Assembly: GCA_024364805.1 (NCBI GenBank)
Contig: CM044489.1
Location: 115,287,045 to 115,310,728, forward strand
Source of the DNA: Euprymna scolopes
Taxonomy: Eukaryota; Mollusca; Cephalopoda; Sepiida; Sepiolidae
Length of the DNA stretch: 23,684 bases
Direction of reading: 5' to 3'
The notes beneath the pieces were generated by a model. That model saw only the letters and a program-made list of their open reading frames with translations. It ran no database searches and was not told the DNA's origin. Shown piece by piece: positions 15,684 to 23,684 of this stretch (the stretch's first letter is position 1; each line of letters opens with the position of its first letter). The translations under genes and the position numbers were made by a program.

Positions 15684-17340
15684 CAACAAATAATGGTTAC
15701 CAATTGCAATCTAAGTTACTCTTCTATCTACCTGGATAAGTTTTGTTTGTATTTTAAATTTTAAAGTTGTTTCCTTTTAAACTTAAAAATGAAGATAGCG
15801 TAAAAACTGTCGAGTTAGAACGAAAAACAAAAACAAGCCTCAAAGCGAAAAATAAACAAAATATTCATAGAACAGTACATTTTTGTATGATGGGAGGGTA
15901 ACATTTATTGGATGTGTTTGTTTCTATCAATGTAGATTTGCTATATATTTCGAAAACACTAAATTTATTTGAAAAATTATAATATATTTCAAATCAAGTT
16001 ACAAGACACTACAAAAACAGTAATTTTATTATTTGTTAATTTATTAAAATTAATGTTGTTGTTTTTTTTTTTTTTAATATCTCAAATCCATTTCTAAAAC
16101 ACTGATTTTATTTTCATAATAAAAATGAATAAATAAATAAAATGTAATGTATTAGTTTTATACCGAAAATTCAGAAAACAATTCATTTGCCGGCCTAAAT
16201 AAGTCAAGGTACTTTTTGGAATTATCACCAGTAACATCGCTGGCTGAAAGTCATTTGTCATTAAAATCACTAGCAAATCAAACCACCCCATATGACGTAT
16301 TTTGTAGGTGTCGTTTCTAAAATACGTTTTTTTAATGTAACAAATATAAAAATGGGGGGTGGGGAAATAAAGCCAAGTAAAATGGAATTTAAAAATAAAT
16401 ATCTTATGTAGTATGTAAATACATAAAACATGAAAAAATAAAAGCGAAGGTAGTAATAAACAAAAAGGAGCAAAATAAAAAAAGGAGCAAATGAAAAACC
16501 AGACCCGAAAAGTATATCAGTTTAGTCAAGTTTATTGAAAAAAAAGAAAATAAATAAATAAAATGCCATTGCTTTTATTTCCCAAAGCAAGGGTAAAAAA
16601 TTAACCTTGAACAAGTGCAAAAAAAAAAAAAAAAATGAATAAATAAAAATAGAACATACATAAAAAAAGGGGTCTCTAATTGAGAGACTATTCTAGAATT
16701 AATTGACTGGAACGACACAGTTAAATTTATCGTCCAAACAATAGTAACAAATTAAGATGGGAAAATATTCATTTGCCGTTTTTTAAATTAAAAAAAAAAA
16801 AACAACAACCTTACTTGACACATTAAAACCTGAAAGACAGGAAACATGCGAAAAGGGTCTTTAAATGTTCTTTTTCTTTCAGTCTTTTTCTTTGACAGAC
16901 GCTCTCTCTCAATCTACTGGAGCCTTCTGGTTCTGATGTTTTTTTTTTTCTTTTAAAATAAAAATGTCTTTCTATGAAGGGAACTTCGGTTGAATTATCT
17001 TTCTAGACAGTCTCTTTTAAGTTCCTTGAACAAAGAAAGAATTTTCTCTCCTGAAGATCACATGTGCCGATAATCTGCTTGGCTTCTTGTCAGACAGGCT
17101 GGCGAAATTAATTTCTGTTTCTTACAGAAAAAGTCCCAAAAATACAACCGGTTTCTTTGATTTGTTCTTTTGAGATTAATAACTTTCCAGTTGGTAAGGC
17201 TTTATTGCCTTGTAATTAACTGAGAATGAAATGTTGAAAGTTTGGTAACAGTCAGTGGAGTTTCAAATAAATGTCTTTCTCTAAAGGAGAAATATTCAGA
17301 ACATTCTAAACCATTTTTTTGACAGAGAACGAATTCAGTC
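15684..17340. other. A-rich stretch without a recognised gene
   Basis: Many short A runs and (AAAT)n-type tracts. A weak direct repeat, AAATAAA..ATGTCTTTCT followed by AAGG and GAA, appears at 16957-16983 and 17266-17290, so 16.85-17.34 kb may be an old duplicated repeat. An acceptor- or donor-flanked exon could not be supported. Confidence 0.35.
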
Positions 17341-17520
17341 AGCATCCTTTCCTCAGGCTGGCTAAACTCAATGTCAGGGCAAGGAAAGTAGCAGCCGGAT
17401 AGTAATGATGATGGTGAGGCCAGTCACACTAGGTCAAGAAGTGTAGGCTTTTCACTCTACAAAGGCAAAAAGGGCCAAATCCCCATCCTGCACTGTTTAA
17501 TGGCTGCGAGGATTAAAAAA
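17341..17520. other. GC-richer unassigned patch
   Basis: Compositionally distinct block inside A-rich DNA, possibly an unrecognised SINE. It has no clear A/B box, U2 head or paired ends. Confidence 0.25.
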
Positions 17521-18003
17521 TAAAATTCCCGAACATATTAAAGGATTAGAAGTTGAAGAAACTATTTGCATCCAATACCTTAACAATTTGTTTCAAATAA
17601 TAATGTAATAACTTGATAATCAAACGGTACCATAATATTTACATTTAATTGTTAACATTTAGGCTTCAGACTCTTGGGTCCTAGAATCGAATGTCACTAG
17701 GTTCAGCCATGCTGATGAATAGTAAACGATAAGACACATGTCTGTTAACAATTAGATTTTAGAAATATATTTATGTTTTTCATCATTTGGCGGCATTACA
17801 TCTCTGAAGGGAAAATTATTCATAACTTGGTAAAATGCTTTTTCATATAAATAATTAAATTTGTTCAAAAAATATCACACGCAAAGTAAACAAATAAATA
17901 ATACACACACATATGTTGGAGTCCCTAACCCGACCTGTTAATATTGAAACATTGCTCGACTTACGTAAACCCCTTTTAATATATATAGACTTTTAGGTAT
18001 TCA

Positions 18004-18184
18004 TGCAGAGAGTGATCCGTGCTGAAATAATAACGTTATTATTTAAAAAGCCATTCTTAACATGGGGAGGGTGTTTTGTACCTATTCTGTACTTTAACCT
18101 TACAATTGAATAAAAAAACATACCATAAAACTTAAATTAAACATGGAAATACGATTTAAAAAATAGTGCGGATCACTCTCTGCA
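18004..18184 (+). mobile_element. Foldback MITE, copy C
   Basis: The best-preserved copy. The 16-base ends TGCAGAGAGTGATCCG are perfect inverted repeats. The interior matches copy A nearly base for base across TTATTATTTAAAAAGCCATT, TTAACATGGG.GGGTGTTTTG and GGAAATACGATTTAAAAAATAG. Flanking bases outside the TGCA limits (GGTATTC at the left, TTAGCACC at the right) are also partly inverted, so the true termini may lie a few bases further out. Confidence 0.75.
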
Positions 18185-18378
18185 TTAGCACCAAATTTTA
18201 TTTATAAAAGCACTACTCATGTATTTAGCGCTTTTGAAAAAAAAAATTTTTTTAGTTTACAACACACACGTGACCATGGACCTCATGTAGAGATCAAGTG
18301 GTAACCCCCTCAAGGAATGGAACCCCTTGATTTCTGAGAACAAGTAAAATGTAACAAAAAAAGATATACAAATACGTG

Positions 18379-18382
18379 TGTA

Positions 18383-18448
<66 letters not shown>
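18379..18448. repeat. Compound (TG)n(TA)n microsatellite
   Basis: TG run followed directly by a TA run of about 48 bp. The region from here to 18790 is otherwise AT-rich and empty. Confidence 0.95.
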
Positions 18449-18451
<3 letters not shown>

Positions 18452-18793
18452 CTCTATCTCTTAGGGATTATGAATGTATTCATATGTGTAAATAATGTAT
18501 TTTACTGTCTGAAGAGGAGCTGTTTTGGAATATTTTTGAATGATATAATATTTAAAGTTGTCCAAATGGTTACGAAACAATTGTAACACATATGAAAATA
18601 CATGATATGGTCTCATTTTATATTTTGCAAAAAGATTATATATATACATTTTCTATATATATAAATTTGTATTCCTGCCTGTTTGTATGTTTGTTCACAA
18701 TTTGATTAATATATACAAAAGGTCCATTACTTCCCTAATTAATTTTCATACTGAAAACTTCCTTGCATGAAATTTATTTCATTTATTTTTATA

Positions 18794-18870
18794 CAGTAGA
18801 ACTCTGGATACGGCATTAATCCGTTCTGGTGTTGGGATCGTAAAGTGAAATTGTCATATGGCGGGGCCTA
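18794..18870. mobile_element. Possible pogo/Tigger-like terminal fragment
   Basis: ACAGTAGAACTCTGGATACG followed by GCATTAATCCGTTCTGG, and later ATCGTAAAGTGAAATTGTC, resembles the CAGTAGA.. ends of pogo/Tigger-class elements preceded by TA. The opposite end was not found, so this is at best a one-ended remnant. Confidence 0.35.
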
Positions 18871-19309
18871 AGCAAAATTTTATACAGTACATATTAAAAA
18901 TTAGAAACAAAATACAGTTCAGTATATAATACACATGTATATAATCAAATAAACTTATAAATAACACCGTAAGGCAGGGTAAATACCGTACTAAGGGGCT
19001 GGAAAAACATTGTATTCCACATCGTAACCTGAAAAAAAAGTATCCTGTGGTTCTATTGTATATAGCATGATTCTTGTAAAATATGCACTCAGTAGGTAAC
19101 TGCATTTTCATATTACATTAAGGAAAATCGATTTTACTAAATAGCTGTATGTTAGTTACTGTTTATAGCGAGGGAATTGTTTTAAGTGTTCTATTTAAGA
19201 TTGTTATTTAAAGTTTATTTATATTAATATATTTAATTTAGTTTATTTTGAATTATTATTACATACATAGATTTTTTTTTTTTTTTTAGAAACCAGTTTC
19301 GAGTTATTT

Positions 19310-19905
19310 CTCCTTGGCGCCCCCTATTGCATCAAATATATTTCCCTTCAAAAACTTTTTAAACTGCAGTAAATTACGTTTAATACATATTTACGAAAAA
19401 AAGCCAGCAAAGTGCCTTTACGAAAAAAAAAAAAAAAAAGGCCAGTGAAAAGAATCCTTTTAACTGCAGCAAATTACGTTTTATACATATTAGAAAGTGC
19501 CTTTACGAAAAAAAGAAAGCCAGTAAAATGCCTTTATGAAAAAAAAATATGCCAGTGAAAAAAGTAAAAGAATTCCACTTTTTCTTACACTGCTCACCAA
19601 ATCATACGTCTGCTTAAAAATACTTTTTCTCCAGCTATGATGAACCAGAAAAGGCGTCACCTGTTGGATCAAATACAATATTTCCCTTTGATAACTCTTT
19701 GAGCTGGAGCAAATTAGGTTTTATACATAATAAAAAGTGCCTGACGAAAAAAAGGCCATAAAGTACCTTTTAGAAAATTTTAAAAAAAAAGCCAATGAAA
19801 AGTGCCTTTACAAAAAAAAAAAATAGAAAAGCCAGTGAAAAGTGCCTTTACAAAAAAGAAAAAAACAAACCAATGAAAGGAATTCCATTTTTTCTAAAAC
19901 TTTTT
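19310..19905. repeat. Higher-order tandem repeat built on interrupted poly-A
   Basis: A short unit of about 30-40 bases, roughly AGTGCCTTTACGAAAAAAA then GCCAGTGAAA, is repeated at least seven times with slipped A runs. It is embedded in two longer units about 340 bp apart. Each longer unit begins GGCG.C.CCT.TTG.ATCAAA (19314 and 19654) and runs through ATTTCCCTT and a GCAAATTA.GTTTTATACATA block. An intermediate GCAGCAAATTACG occurs near 19467. Short open frames here are lysine- or phenylalanine-rich artefacts. Confidence 0.75.
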
Positions 19906-20119
19906 GCAAGTCACGTACACGTTTAAAAAGCTTATTTTGTGTTATGGGGTTAAATGGTAATAAATGAAAGGAACACAGGATTTTTAGGAAACGAACATGT
20001 ATTCACATATATTACAGGCTAAGCGAGTTGAGCAATACCATTCCTCAACGGTGGGGCATGTGCACCCAACCTCCTTGGTCGTGTGCCAATCTCAGACTGC
20101 CGAGCACCAGTACTCGATA

Positions 20120-20210
20120 CCGGAAGTGACGTCACCAGAGGAAGTGACGTCATGAGTCCATTAATCCCACGGAGGGATGTCTCCAACATTTTGCAACCTC
20201 ATGACGTCAT
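20120..20210. promoter_or_regulatory. Cluster of three CRE/ATF sites, two joined to ETS-like sites
   Basis: The palindrome TGACGTCA occurs at 20127-20134, 20145-20152 and 20202-20209. The first two are each preceded by GGAAG, giving GGAAGTGACGTCA twice, 18 bases apart. TGACGTCA is the known CREB/ATF binding site and GGAAG the core ETS site. No transcript could be attached. It may be a promoter of an unassigned element (19930-20300) or a host enhancer. The flanking DNA (20020-20250) is clearly GC-richer than its neighbours. Confidence 0.4.
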
Positions 20211-20526
20211 AAGCACGCGTGGCCATGTAGGCAAAATAGTGTGTCCGTAAGTTCTTGCCTTCTTCCCCTTTTTTTGCATTTCACGTTGGAGCCCTGACAC
20301 TGTGGCTCATTTGTTTTTTTTTCTTTTTTCTGTCACACGGGCATTCCCTATTATTTTGATTGATAAATGTTGTTTTAATTTATTTATTTTTTATTTCTTG
20401 GGGTGTGGGTGTGTGTGAGTTTTCTTTTCTAGCTTACTGGCAACAAAAAGTGCTCCGTATCTGGAGAATAGCTTCTCTTCGTATCCCTTCTGCCAAAATA
20501 TCTGATGGAAAGGGTATCATGTACTT

Positions 20527-20571
20527 CTTTTTTTTTTTTTTTTTTTTTTTGGTGGTGGTGGTGGGGGGGGT
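20527..20571. repeat. Poly-T / GT / poly-G low-complexity tract
   Basis: A T run, then GGTGGTGGTGGTGGG, then a G run. Open frames crossing it are artefacts. Confidence 0.8.
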
Positions 20572-20698
20572 TATATTTTCATGTTTTTATCCGTTCTTTT
20601 ATTTTTGAAATTGTTGGCCATGTATATATCCCTAGTATAGCAAGTGTGTTCCAAAGGGAACTTCATGTCGACCCAGACAACGTTGAGTATCCATGGTA

Positions 20699-20723
20699 GT
20701 ATATATATATATATATATATATA
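20699..20723. repeat. (TA)n microsatellite beside the mariner
   Basis: TA run directly left of the mariner insertion site. Confidence 0.9.
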
Positions 20724-20728
20724 AGGTA

Positions 20729-21609
20729 GAATGGTAAATGAAATTTGTTGCCCTAAAGAAAACACTACAGCTTTATTTTAAAACTTTTATTGAAAAAATC
20801 AATTCAGGTAACTTGATTATGTAGTAGAGTTGACGCTATTCAATGTAAACGCCTTCAGCCTCAATCACCGCCTTGATGCAGCTCCGGAATTGGAAGCATG
20901 CCTTTTTTACACACGCCGGCAGGAGCTTGGCGAATACTCGGCAGATGGCAGTAATCAGGCTGTCTTTGGTGTTGTGGGAGGTCATGTTAGTGATGTTTTT
21001 GACGTATAACTAAATGAAGTAGTCCAGCAAATTCAGGTCAGGGAGGAGGGGGAGTCAAGTGAGACAAGGGTACAAAGTCGTAGCACTCCTTCTGAAGCCA
21101 AGGCTGGATCATTTTGGACTTGTGGGCTGGCGCAGAGTCCTGCTGCCACACTCGGGGTTGACCAGCGGCTGCCTGATTGCACCAGGGAATCTCCACACTC
21201 TTCAGCACATCCAGGTACACCTTGGTGTTGACTTTCAAGCCAACTTCAAAGATGTGAGGTGGCATGATGTGGCCCTCACTTGAAACCATACCAAAGACCA
21301 TAACCGTGGCCAGAAACTTCATTGAGATGTGCCCTCAAGCATTGAACTGTCCGGATTTGAATTTTGATGGTCCAGTTGTCATAACTTGGATCGTTAGAGA
21401 GCATAAGTTGTACAGCGGTGCATTCTGATCTCGCTCGTTGAACATTGTGTCACTTTCAGACATAATAGAAAGCTCCTATCGCTGTTGGAATTTGTATACA
21501 ACTGGCCAACTAGATGGTCTGCAACAAAAAAAAAGAAAAAAAGAAAATCGGTTTTCATCAAACGGAAATGAAAAATGTCATCTTTTCTAGGGCGACAAAT
21601 TCATCGTTC
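20729..21609 (-). mobile_element. Mariner transposon, end-to-end but internally deleted
   Basis: Both terminal repeats are present: GAATGGTAAATGAAATTTGT at the left, and GAACGATGAATTTGTCGCCC read inward from the right. TA flanks the element on each side. In minus orientation the transposase starts at 21463 (MSESDTMFNERDQ) and soon loses frame. The catalytic half follows at 21322-21038 with ATVMVFGMVSSEGHIMPPHI, GLKVNT, VWQQDSAPAHKS (second catalytic Asp) and, in another frame, DLNLLDYF (third Asp, about 21000-21025). It ends near 20845 with CFQFRSCIKAVIEAEGVYIE, the normal mariner C-terminus. The segment between the N-terminal region and ATVMVFG, including the first catalytic Asp, is missing, so the copy is about 880 bp instead of about 1.3 kb. 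It cannot encode active transposase. Confidence 0.9.
20845..21463 (-). pseudogene. Mariner transposase pseudogene
   Basis: Coding remnant within the transposon above. The start codon is at 21461-21463 and the last recognisable residues are near 20845. The longest open part is 94 codons (21322-21038) and covers the central catalytic region around VWQQDSAPAHKS. A frame change near 21040 separates it from DLNLLDYF. Alanine-histidine after the DSAP motif replaces the more usual cysteine-histidine. The protein family is certain and the gene is dead. Confidence 0.85.
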
Positions 21610-21614
21610 TACTC

Positions 21615-21645
<31 letters not shown>

Positions 21646-21672
21646 CTATATATATATATAGAGAGAGAGAGA
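21615..21672. repeat. Compound (TG)n(TA)n(GA)n microsatellite
   Basis: TG, TA and GA runs in succession at the right flank of the mariner. The remainder to 21957 shows no recognisable feature. Confidence 0.9.
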
Positions 21673-21958
21673 TAGAGATATGGTGCACAGCAAGATTTCA
21701 CAAATGAACAAAAAGGAAAACATTTACAACGCACAAAAATAGAGCAGTTGTTCACAATCTTTTTCTCAGGCGATCCCAATCTACTGCATCTCAAGACATG
21801 ACCGCAAACTCACCCAGTTTAATTGTATATGCGTTATTTATATATTACTAGTTGTTGATTGCATAAGAGACGAGCGTAAAAAATAAAGCCAAGGGCAAAT
21901 CGATACTCCTATGAATTTTTTTGTTGTTGAGTATTTTTTGTGCGATTCATATTCAAAC

Positions 21959-21978
21959 CCTTTTTTCTATTTATTTAA
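21959..21978. repeat. Possible target-site duplication of the outer U2-SINE, left
   Basis: CCTTTTTTCTATTTATTTAA matches 22666-22685 at 19 of 20 positions. The sequence is low in complexity, so support is moderate. Confidence 0.55.
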
Positions 21979-22190
21979 TGTATTTATTTGCTTTCCCATC
22001 AAAGCAAATTAGGCACAAGGCCGTTTTTAATGTGGGGTAAAAATCAGCTCCTCTAAAAGTAGGCACTCTGGTTACCAAAAATAATTATTGTCCTAGTATA
22101 GAGGGTTTCCCCTCCATTGACTGGTACAAATTATCTTAAGTGCAGCATTTGCAGATAGATACTACACTTTGATCCCGGCCCGAAGGCCAA
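21979..22190 (-). mobile_element. U2-snRNA-headed SINE monomer
   Basis: The minus strand starts CTTGGCCTTCGGGCCGGGAT then CAAAGTGTAGTATCT, an evident U2 5' region with a changed first loop. It is followed by GGAGGGGAAACCC, GGACAATAATTATTTTTGG and AGTGCC, then AAAAACGGCCTTGTGCC, ending in a GCAAATAAATAC tail. Its body is the same type as the second monomer of dimer 1, but lacks the GCAAAAAGGGGG stretch. If the 20-bp flank match is a true duplication, its 5' end extends to 22665 and the dimer below inserted inside that end. Confidence 0.8.
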
Positions 22191-22213
22191 GAACAACAGA
22201 AAAAAAAGGCAAG
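22191..22213. repeat. Target-site duplication, left, of dimer 2
   Basis: GAACAACAG, an A run of eight or more, and GGCAAG. This repeats at 22645-22665 with an A run two bases shorter. Confidence 0.8.
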
Positions 22214-22644
22214 GTATTTATTTGCTCCCCCACCGAGCAAATTAGGCACAAGGCCGATTTTTAACGTGAGGAGTGAAGGGGAAATGGGGACCAACTCCCC
22301 GGGGAGTGGGGAGCTGGATAGTGACAATTGGTATGAAGGGTTGCCCCTACATTGACCAAGGTCTTATATGTGGGGTTGCTCCCACATATGGTCTTTGCTT
22401 GCAGCATCTGCAGAACAGATGGTATTTATTTGCTCCCCCACTGAGCAAATTAGGCACAAGGCCGTTTTTAATGTGAGGTAAAGACCAGCTCCCCTAAAAG
22501 TAGGCAAAAAGGGGGCACTCTGGTTACCAAAAATAATAATTGTCCCAGTATAGAGGGTTTCCCCTCCATTGACTGGTACAAATTATCTTAAGTGCAGCAT
22601 CTGCCGGAACAGATACTACACTTTGATCCCGACCAGAAGGTCAG
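22213..22644 (-). mobile_element. Dimeric U2-snRNA-headed SINE, dimer 2
   Basis: In transcript order the first monomer (22643 to 22421) has a U2-like head (GGGATCAAAGTGTAGTATCT) and the GGAGGGGAAACCC body type. The second (22420 to 22214) begins inside the head at ATCTGTTCTGC and has the hairpin body, ATATGTGGG/CCCACATAT (22368-22388). Both end in the tail GTGGGGGAGCAAATAAATAC. The internal joint, tail directly joined to ATCTGTT, is the same as in dimer 1 but the two monomer types are in the opposite order. It is flanked by a 21-23 bp target duplication, so it moved as one unit. Confidence 0.85.
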
Positions 22645-22665
22645 GAACAACAGAAAAAAGGCAAG
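22645..22665. repeat. Target-site duplication, right, of dimer 2
   Basis: Second copy of the duplicated target, followed at once by the possible duplicate of the outer SINE (22666-22685). Confidence 0.8.
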
Positions 22666-22939
22666 CCTTTTATCTATTTATTTAAAAAGAAATACAACTT
22701 TGTTATATATTGGTCGTAGAATTGCATTCATCTGCAAATGATGTAGCTAATTTGCAATATTCTTTTAAACATTAATTTTAATTAATTACCAATTAGTGTT
22801 TTCGGTTTTCTTATGGAATGATCATCCTAAGTTAACTATTACGTGTAATTATATTCATGTAGATATTCCACATGATCTATACTTGCATAATATTTGCGTA
22901 AAAAAGTTATAGTAAACATAAAACTCTTTGTATATATAT

Positions 22940-23416
22940 TTATGAATGCGTATATATATTTGTTTAAAAAAATTTGCCTACTAAACTTCTCTGTTAGTTT
23001 TTGGTCTACAGACATGAAACTTAATATATAGGGTATTCGAACCCATACAAAACTGTATTTGGATTTTATCCGGGGGAAATCGATGTAAAAGTGTAAAAAT
23101 TAAAAAAATTAATTTGACGGTATTAAAAATATGCATGTGTAACGTAATAGCTATTGGTTCATGTTTTAATTTTTAGCCTTGCAGCAAACATGTCTTCATA
23201 GGTTAGCCATTAACGTCAAAGGAAAAAGTAAATCGTAAGCTAAACATTTTGGTTTTGATTCTCGGTGGTGGCGCATGAGTAATTTTTTTACAAAACTTTT
23301 TAAATCATTACTATATATTGAGTCCAATATAACAATAATAAATACGAACTCTGCATTAATCAAAATATCATATTTAAGCATATTTTACGACCGGGCAATG
23401 CCGGGTGATCGGCTAG
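22940..23416 (+). mobile_element. Non-autonomous Helitron-like element (3' end clear, 5' end uncertain)
   Basis: The end is ACCGG-GCAATG-CCGGGT hairpin (23390-23406), then CTAG at 23413-23416 followed by T, the Helitron terminal layout. A start somewhere in the TATATATAT-rich stretch at 22930-22955 is plausible, but no clean TC was chosen. The interior is unlike the two Helitrons at 3-4 kb, so it is a different subfamily. No coding sequence. Confidence 0.6.
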
Positions 23417-23684
23417 TTTATATTGGAAAAAAGTGTTTAGGTGTAAATCATTCTATTCTATTATTGTGAGATTATCACTTGTATTTTTATGTGCCATTTT
23501 TCGTTCCTATTTATATTTATTTGTGCTATTTTACCTTGTATCTCTATATATTAGTATAAAAATATTCTTATGGCACAGAAACGTTTGTGTTTCATTCCGC
23601 CGAAGGAATACTTCAGGCTTACTACGAAATTTGAAATTCTACCATCACCTTAAACACTTTGTCTTTTTTTTTTTTTTTTTTTTT
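23417..23684. other. AT-rich tail of the window
   Basis: A TCTCTATATATTAGTATAAAA string at 23540-23560 followed by GCACAGAAACG could be the 5' end of another Helitron-type element running off the window. The window ends in a poly-T run. Nothing firmer can be said. Confidence 0.3.

Overview
This is a eukaryotic nuclear, non-coding, AT-rich stretch made mostly of transposon remains and simple repeats. No complete host protein gene is visible. The long TA, CA and TATG microsatellites, Helitron, mariner and tRNA- or snRNA-derived SINE debris, and TTAGGG-type telomere-like DNA fit a large repeat-rich invertebrate genome. My best guess is a mollusc, possibly a cephalopod. That guess rests on general texture and no diagnostic gene confirms it.

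Layout. 0-3 kb: microsatellites, a mariner fragment (about 1.24-1.66 kb) and a tRNA-like SINE head at 1.83-1.91 kb between two 47-bp direct repeats. 3.1-4.9 kb: two related non-autonomous Helitrons back to back, an antisense LINE reverse-transcriptase C-terminus and a third Helitron 3' end. 4.9-9.0 kb: mostly unassigned sequence, with a tandem duplication at 7.03-7.65 kb that shares a module with a SINE further right. 8.6-9.44 kb: the best host-gene signal, a CCAAT-containing region followed by a 16-codon candidate exon with a GTAAGT donor. 9.8-10.6 kb: a foldback MITE, a long perfect-looking hairpin and hAT-like ends. 11.4-13.2 kb: a cluster of antisense SINEs whose heads derive from U2 snRNA. 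13.6-15.0 kb: foldback elements and a second MITE copy. 15.39-15.68 kb: a palindromic element carrying TTAGGG-like arrays. 15.7-18 kb: A-rich unassigned sequence. 18.0-18.2 kb: a third MITE copy. 19.3-19.9 kb: an interrupted poly-A tandem repeat. 20.1-20.2 kb: three TGACGTCA sites. 20.73-21.61 kb: a nearly end-to-end deleted mariner. 21.96-22.69 kb: a nested U2-SINE cluster. 22.9-23.4 kb: a further Helitron end.

The two most interesting things are the following. First, the U2-snRNA-derived SINE occurs twice as a dimer, each dimer bounded by long target-site duplications, with the same internal junction but opposite monomer order. Second, the TTAGGG/CCCTAA-bearing palindrome carries four copies of one 21-bp terminal motif.
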